Below are positions 61,901 to 64,000 of a DNA stretch of 64,000 nt, in pieces. The notes under the pieces are model-generated. The model was not told where the DNA came from. It worked only from the letters and a program-made list of their open reading frames with translations, and did not search any database. Position 1 is the stretch's first letter. Every line of letters starts with the position of its first letter. Both the position numbers and the translations under genes were made by a program. The stretch is from Moringa oleifera. Taxonomy: Eukaryota; Streptophyta; Magnoliopsida; Brassicales; Moringaceae. The DNA lies in contig JAJFZO010000799.1 of assembly GCA_021397835.1 (NCBI GenBank), forward strand, positions 620,001 through 684,000, in the 5' to 3' direction.

Positions 61901-64000
61901 TGGTTAATTTGCCTGACCTTATTTCTTTAGTGGAAACTAAACCATCACATCAAGTAAAGGTAGAGAGAGTAGACTGAAATGTTGAAGTCGGCCAACCATG
62001 GTGAAAAGGCGACAAGCATAAATGAGAAGGACATCACCAAAGACCTTAACAAATGAGCTCTTTTTATGATTAATGCTTCTGCTCACTCGCTAGATCGGAT
62101 TGTTTGTACCTTCTATAACTAACTATGCCTGTAAGGAAGTTAGTCCATAGTGCTTCATATGCCAAAGCATTTAGAAATCGCCCATTAATTGAGAGATGGA
62201 ATCAAAAGCACAATGGGAGGTGGGAGATAGCCTTGGAGATAAATAGTACTTGAGAGCCACGTCGCTTTAACTAACTCTGCCTGTAAAAGGAAACCTGAGA
62301 AAAGCTTAACCTCTACGTACTAAGTTCTAAGGTTTAATCTTATCCAAAAGATAAAATGTTAGTGCCAAGTGAGAAATTCTCTGATTCTAACTATGATCTT
62401 TGTCCTACTTCTCACCCGACTAGTTGGAAAAAAAAAAGTAGTTGACTTGACTGGAATCACAGTTTTCAATGATACGAACAATTTGGAAATGGAGCTACGA
62501 AACTAAGTAGTATACTTAGCCTTCCATACCTTTTTAGTCCAATCCTACTGCTTGTATGGAGTATGAATAAGGAAGGCTGCCTAATCTTAAAAGAAAGATA
62601 AAGCTATGCCTCCAATCCCTCATTTAGATTTCTTACTACCTAGTGCACTTGAACAGCTCCTCTACTTCCCATGTTTCTTTAACACAAACAATGGTAGATT
62701 GCTTTAGTTGTTGGCCTTTGTGTTTGCCTTATTTTCTTTTTGGGGAATGCTTTACCTTAACATCGGCTTTTCGATTGATTTTTTTGGCATCCACTGGAGT
62801 CGAAGATAGTGACCCAAGCGTTAAGAATAGAGTGAGCCTTATCGCGCCTGAAAGAAACCTATGGGTTACAAGGGGTTAAGAAGAATAGGACATTTTGCCT
62901 TTTTTTCTATATTTCATCATTAGCAATCCCCTCATTATCAATCATAAAAATCATATGCCTTAATCAGCTTCCCTAGTGGTATTGCCTTGTAACTGCCCAC
63001 CGTATACCTTTACTAATACCATAGATGCTCCCATAATGCATAGCTATGCAGCATAGAGGAAGACACCAAGAACAAAGATTATAGCTAAGACTATCTCAGC
63101 TTCTTGCCTTGCTCAATGCTTCTCAATCAACTGTATTGGGAAAGGCAGGAATAGGGGAAAGAAGAAAGAGACCATCTTGGCCTAACAAAGTAATGCTCTT
63201 AACTACCATTGCTATCCATCTGTATATAACTATCAATGTTAATGATATAAATAAATATTCATTGTATAAATAGATGACAAGCAATCAAAGCTTTTTTTTT
63301 TTTTTTGGGATTGGGTTGGGGCGATGGGACCCATCCATGCCCATAAACAGAAGATTCAGATCTATCAAACTATGATAGAGATTAGAAAAGCTATCGAAAA
63401 CCTACGCCACCCTTAACCTTACGCGCCAACTCAAACGCTTCCTTGCTCACAACCAATTTCTTAAAGCAATGAATGCGCTCAAAAATAGGCCATAGCACGA
63501 GAGAAAGTTATTGCGCAGCTAAATACTCCATTATATGGTGGCACGTACAGCTTAGAGCCAAGGCATTCATAGGTCTCCTTTCAGAGCTCCAGTTAGGAAG
63601 TGATAGTTGAATAGGTTTCTAAACCTCGGTTTAGAATAAAAAATGGGAAGGCTCTTTCTCCTCACATTACTCTCATATATATCCTTCCTAAATGCAAGCC
63701 TCGGCTGCCATCTTAAAAGCTACTATTGTGACATTCATCTTTTAATTCATTTTTTTCTACAAACCTAGGTAGTTGATGTAACTTTTCAATGTTAACCTAT
63801 TTTGCTTCAGGGAAGAATGGATGATCTGCTAGCTCTTGTAGAAATTTGTCAAAGTTGTTATGAACCCCCAATTCTATAGTGGCATAAGCGACAGTAGCCC
63901 TAAGGTTCGCCCTGGTTTCATCTAAACTTCATTCACATTATAGAATTGATTCCACTCTCAGAGAGCCTTAGATAGAAAAGCAAAAGATATAAGAGTGGCT
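58901..64000. other. NUMT-type block, right end
   Basis: Five kb with no recognised mitochondrial, plastid or nuclear gene. Open frames at 59957-60157, 60175-60372, 62643-62879 and 61506-61889 (minus strand) are short and match nothing I know. It contains a long T run (63292-63306) and two similar phrases near 62120 and 62272 (ACTAACTATGCCTGTAA and ACTAACTCTGCCTGTAA). Confidence 0.5.

Noticed and set aside
1..64000. Window as a genuine mitochondrial genome segment
   Set aside because: Both ccmFN copies and the tRNAs are broken, and nuclear CACTA and MULE elements with 3-bp target duplications are embedded in it.

Overview
The window looks like nuclear DNA of a flowering plant: a long, old insertion of mitochondrial DNA (NUMT) into which nuclear transposons have later inserted. 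The mitochondrial origin rests on two decayed copies of ccmFN (cytochrome c maturation, heme lyase subunit) and on remnants of the plant-mitochondrial tRNA cluster trnS(GCU)-trnF(GAA)-trnP(UGG) in order on one strand. All are full of stops, frameshifts and C-to-T/G-to-A type changes, as expected of methylated, non-functional nuclear copies. The transposons are typical nuclear plant families (CACTA/En-Spm with 3-bp target duplications, and a MuDR-like element). No intact gene was found. The species cannot be named from this sequence.

Layout: 1-1319 NUMT with two short repeats (A, B); 1322-9508 first copy of a segmental duplication, made of a truncated CACTA 3' part (to 2713), ccmFN copy 1 (3512-4555) and unassigned NUMT sequence; 9510-18872 NUMT; 18876-29018 a complete but decayed 10.1-kb CACTA element with TNP2-type transposase, a second gene ending in a Ulp1-like protease, and an apparently captured host bZIP exon; 29022-31948 NUMT with a possible SF3-helicase/Rep-like fragment; 31952-35306 a 3.36-kb non-autonomous CACTA element with an AT-rich tandem array and a GC-rich palindromic minisatellite; 35310-43740 NUMT including the tRNA cluster; about 43741-47020 a decayed MuDR-like element; 47021-47707 NUMT; 47711-50902 a 3.19-kb CACTA deletion derivative that keeps the Ulp1-like part; 50906-58900 the second copy of the duplication, with ccmFN copy 2 (51748-53305); 58901-64000 NUMT without a recognised gene.

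History that can be read: mitochondrial DNA entered the nucleus; CACTA elements inserted with 3-bp target duplications (AAT, CCC, GCA); a segment holding the 3' part of one CACTA element plus about 8 kb of adjoining NUMT was then duplicated inside the nucleus. The two ccmFN copies have since lost different internal parts. Nothing here appears to act as a working pathway. The most interesting items are the bZIP capture, the duplication and its breakpoints, the shared subterminal palindrome design of three CACTA families, and the GC-rich minisatellite. Assignments rest on reading by eye; no database search was run.
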